DNA from: an uncultured Lachnospiraceae bacterium
Lineage (GTDB): Bacteria; Bacillota; Clostridia; Lachnospirales; Lachnospiraceae
Length of the DNA stretch: 7,445 bases
Direction: 5' to 3'
Assembly: GCA_902797705.1 (NCBI GenBank)
Contig: CADBTX010000355.1
Coordinates: 1 to 7,445, forward strand
Part shown: in pieces, positions 6,889 through 7,445 of the stretch
Numbering within the stretch: position 1 is the first letter of the stretch
Layout of the letters: each line of letters opens with the position of its first letter
Notes under the pieces: model-generated
The model's database searches: none
Told to the model about the DNA's origin: nothing
Seen by the model: only the letters and a program-made list of their open reading frames with translations
Translations under genes and position numbers: made by a program

Positions 6889-7445
6889 TACAATACCGCA
6901 ATCTTGGAAACTTCGTAGTCCAGGATCTCCACAGTGTCCCTGGTCTTCTCCGCTTCCGCTACAACCTGTGCCGACTTCTCCCTGATATTATCGGTGCTCT
7001 GAGCTATCATATTGGTGCTCTCCGCTCCCGCCTGGGAGGCATCGCTGATCTCGTCTATGCTGCTCATGATACCCATTATCTGACCGTTAAGCTCGGAAGC
7101 CGTATTCGCAAAGCCGGAAACCAGGGAATCCATATACTGCAGATCCTCTCCGTACTGGGTAGTGGTGGCGCTGAAATCCTCCAGCATCTTTGCCACATCC
7201 GTTTCCACAAAATCAAGCAGTTTTCCGGAATCCTCGGAAAGATGTCCCACAGATCCCATGACTGCCTGGGTCACACTCTGTATCTTAACGACCGCGGACT
7301 TGCTCTGCTCCGCGAGGCTCCTTATCTCATCAGCCACAACTGCAAAGCCCCTTCCGGCTTCTCCTGCGCTGGCAGCCTCGATGGCCGCATTAAGTGCAAG
7401 GAGGTTGGTCTCATTTGTAATGGTCATTATGGACTCGGTGAGAAC
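6888..7445 (-). CDS. Methyl-accepting chemotaxis protein, C-terminal signalling domain (N-terminal part beyond window)
   Basis: This is the last 185 residues of a chemoreceptor; its sensor, membrane and HAMP parts would lie upstream beyond 7445. The cytoplasmic hairpin tip that contacts CheA and CheW is clear: [20 protein letters not shown] at 12-31, followed by [25 protein letters not shown] at 32-56. The descending helix then runs as a long coiled coil to the end, with Ala, Ser, Glu and Gln-rich heptads where methylation sites would be expected (for example [17 protein letters not shown]). The first Ser of AASAGE stands where most receptors have Arg. There is no CheR-tethering pentapeptide at the C-terminus. 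It implies a chemotactic host or a receptor adapted to another signalling route. Its stop overlaps the next start by one base. Confidence 0.93.
   Translation of the reverse strand, partial: VLTESIMTITNETNLLALNAAIEAASAGEAGRGFAVVADEIRSLAEQSKSAVVKIQSVTQAVMGSVGHLSEDSGKLLDFVETDVAKMLEDFSATTTQYGEDLQYMDSLVSGFANTASELNGQIMGIMSSIDEISDASQAGAESTNMIAQSTDNIREKSAQVVAEAEKTRDTVEILDYEVSKIAVL

Noticed and set aside
1..7445. CRISPR arrays, insertion sequences, tRNA or rRNA genes, phage or defence genes
   Set aside because: The window is almost fully filled by identified minus-strand genes; I saw no spaced repeats, transposase motifs or RNA gene signatures.

Overview
The window looks like chromosomal DNA of a low- to mid-GC Gram-positive anaerobe of the class Clostridia, most likely Lachnospiraceae. 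This rests on the gene order around cysS, mrnC, rlmB and a SigH-type sigma factor, on a DUF4317-type protein, on strong GGAGG-like ribosome binding sites, and on a FucO-type alcohol dehydrogenase. The family-level placement is inference from protein resemblance and synteny recalled from memory; no search was run. Every gene I can support lies on the minus strand, so the reading order below runs from high to low coordinates.

Upstream part (7445 to 5079): the C-terminal signalling half of a methyl-accepting chemotaxis protein enters from the window edge. Its stop codon overlaps by one base the start of a DUF4317-family protein of unknown function. After 25 bases comes a membrane-anchored protein with a Thr/Glu/Ala/Ser linker that contains a clean four-residue tandem repeat, and I do not recognise its C-terminal domain.

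Central housekeeping part (5075 to 720): ispF (isoprenoid MEP pathway), cysE (serine acetyltransferase), cysS (cysteinyl-tRNA synthetase), mrnC (Mini-RNase III, 23S rRNA maturation), rlmB (23S rRNA 2'-O-methyltransferase) and sigH (sigma-H family). The genes overlap or abut (gaps of 3 to 0 bases, overlaps of 4 to 35), so they are almost certainly cotranscribed. This is the conserved Firmicutes block known from Bacillus subtilis (ispD-ispF-gltX-cysE-cysS-mrnC-rlmB-rae1-sigH). Here ispD is not next to ispF, gltX is absent between ispF and cysE, and rae1 (yacP) is absent between rlmB and sigH. The block couples cysteine synthesis to charging of tRNA-Cys, adds two rRNA maturation enzymes, and ends with the transition-phase sigma factor.

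Downstream part (719 to 1): a 156-base spacer, the only sizeable intergenic region, carries a plausible sigma-A promoter, then the N-terminal half of a FucO-like lactaldehyde reductase (1,2-propanediol oxidoreductase), cut by the window edge.

I found no RNA gene, CRISPR array, insertion sequence or attachment site. I see no evidence of a new defence or mobile system. The least explained items are the repeat-linker membrane protein and its coupling to DUF4317 and a chemoreceptor.
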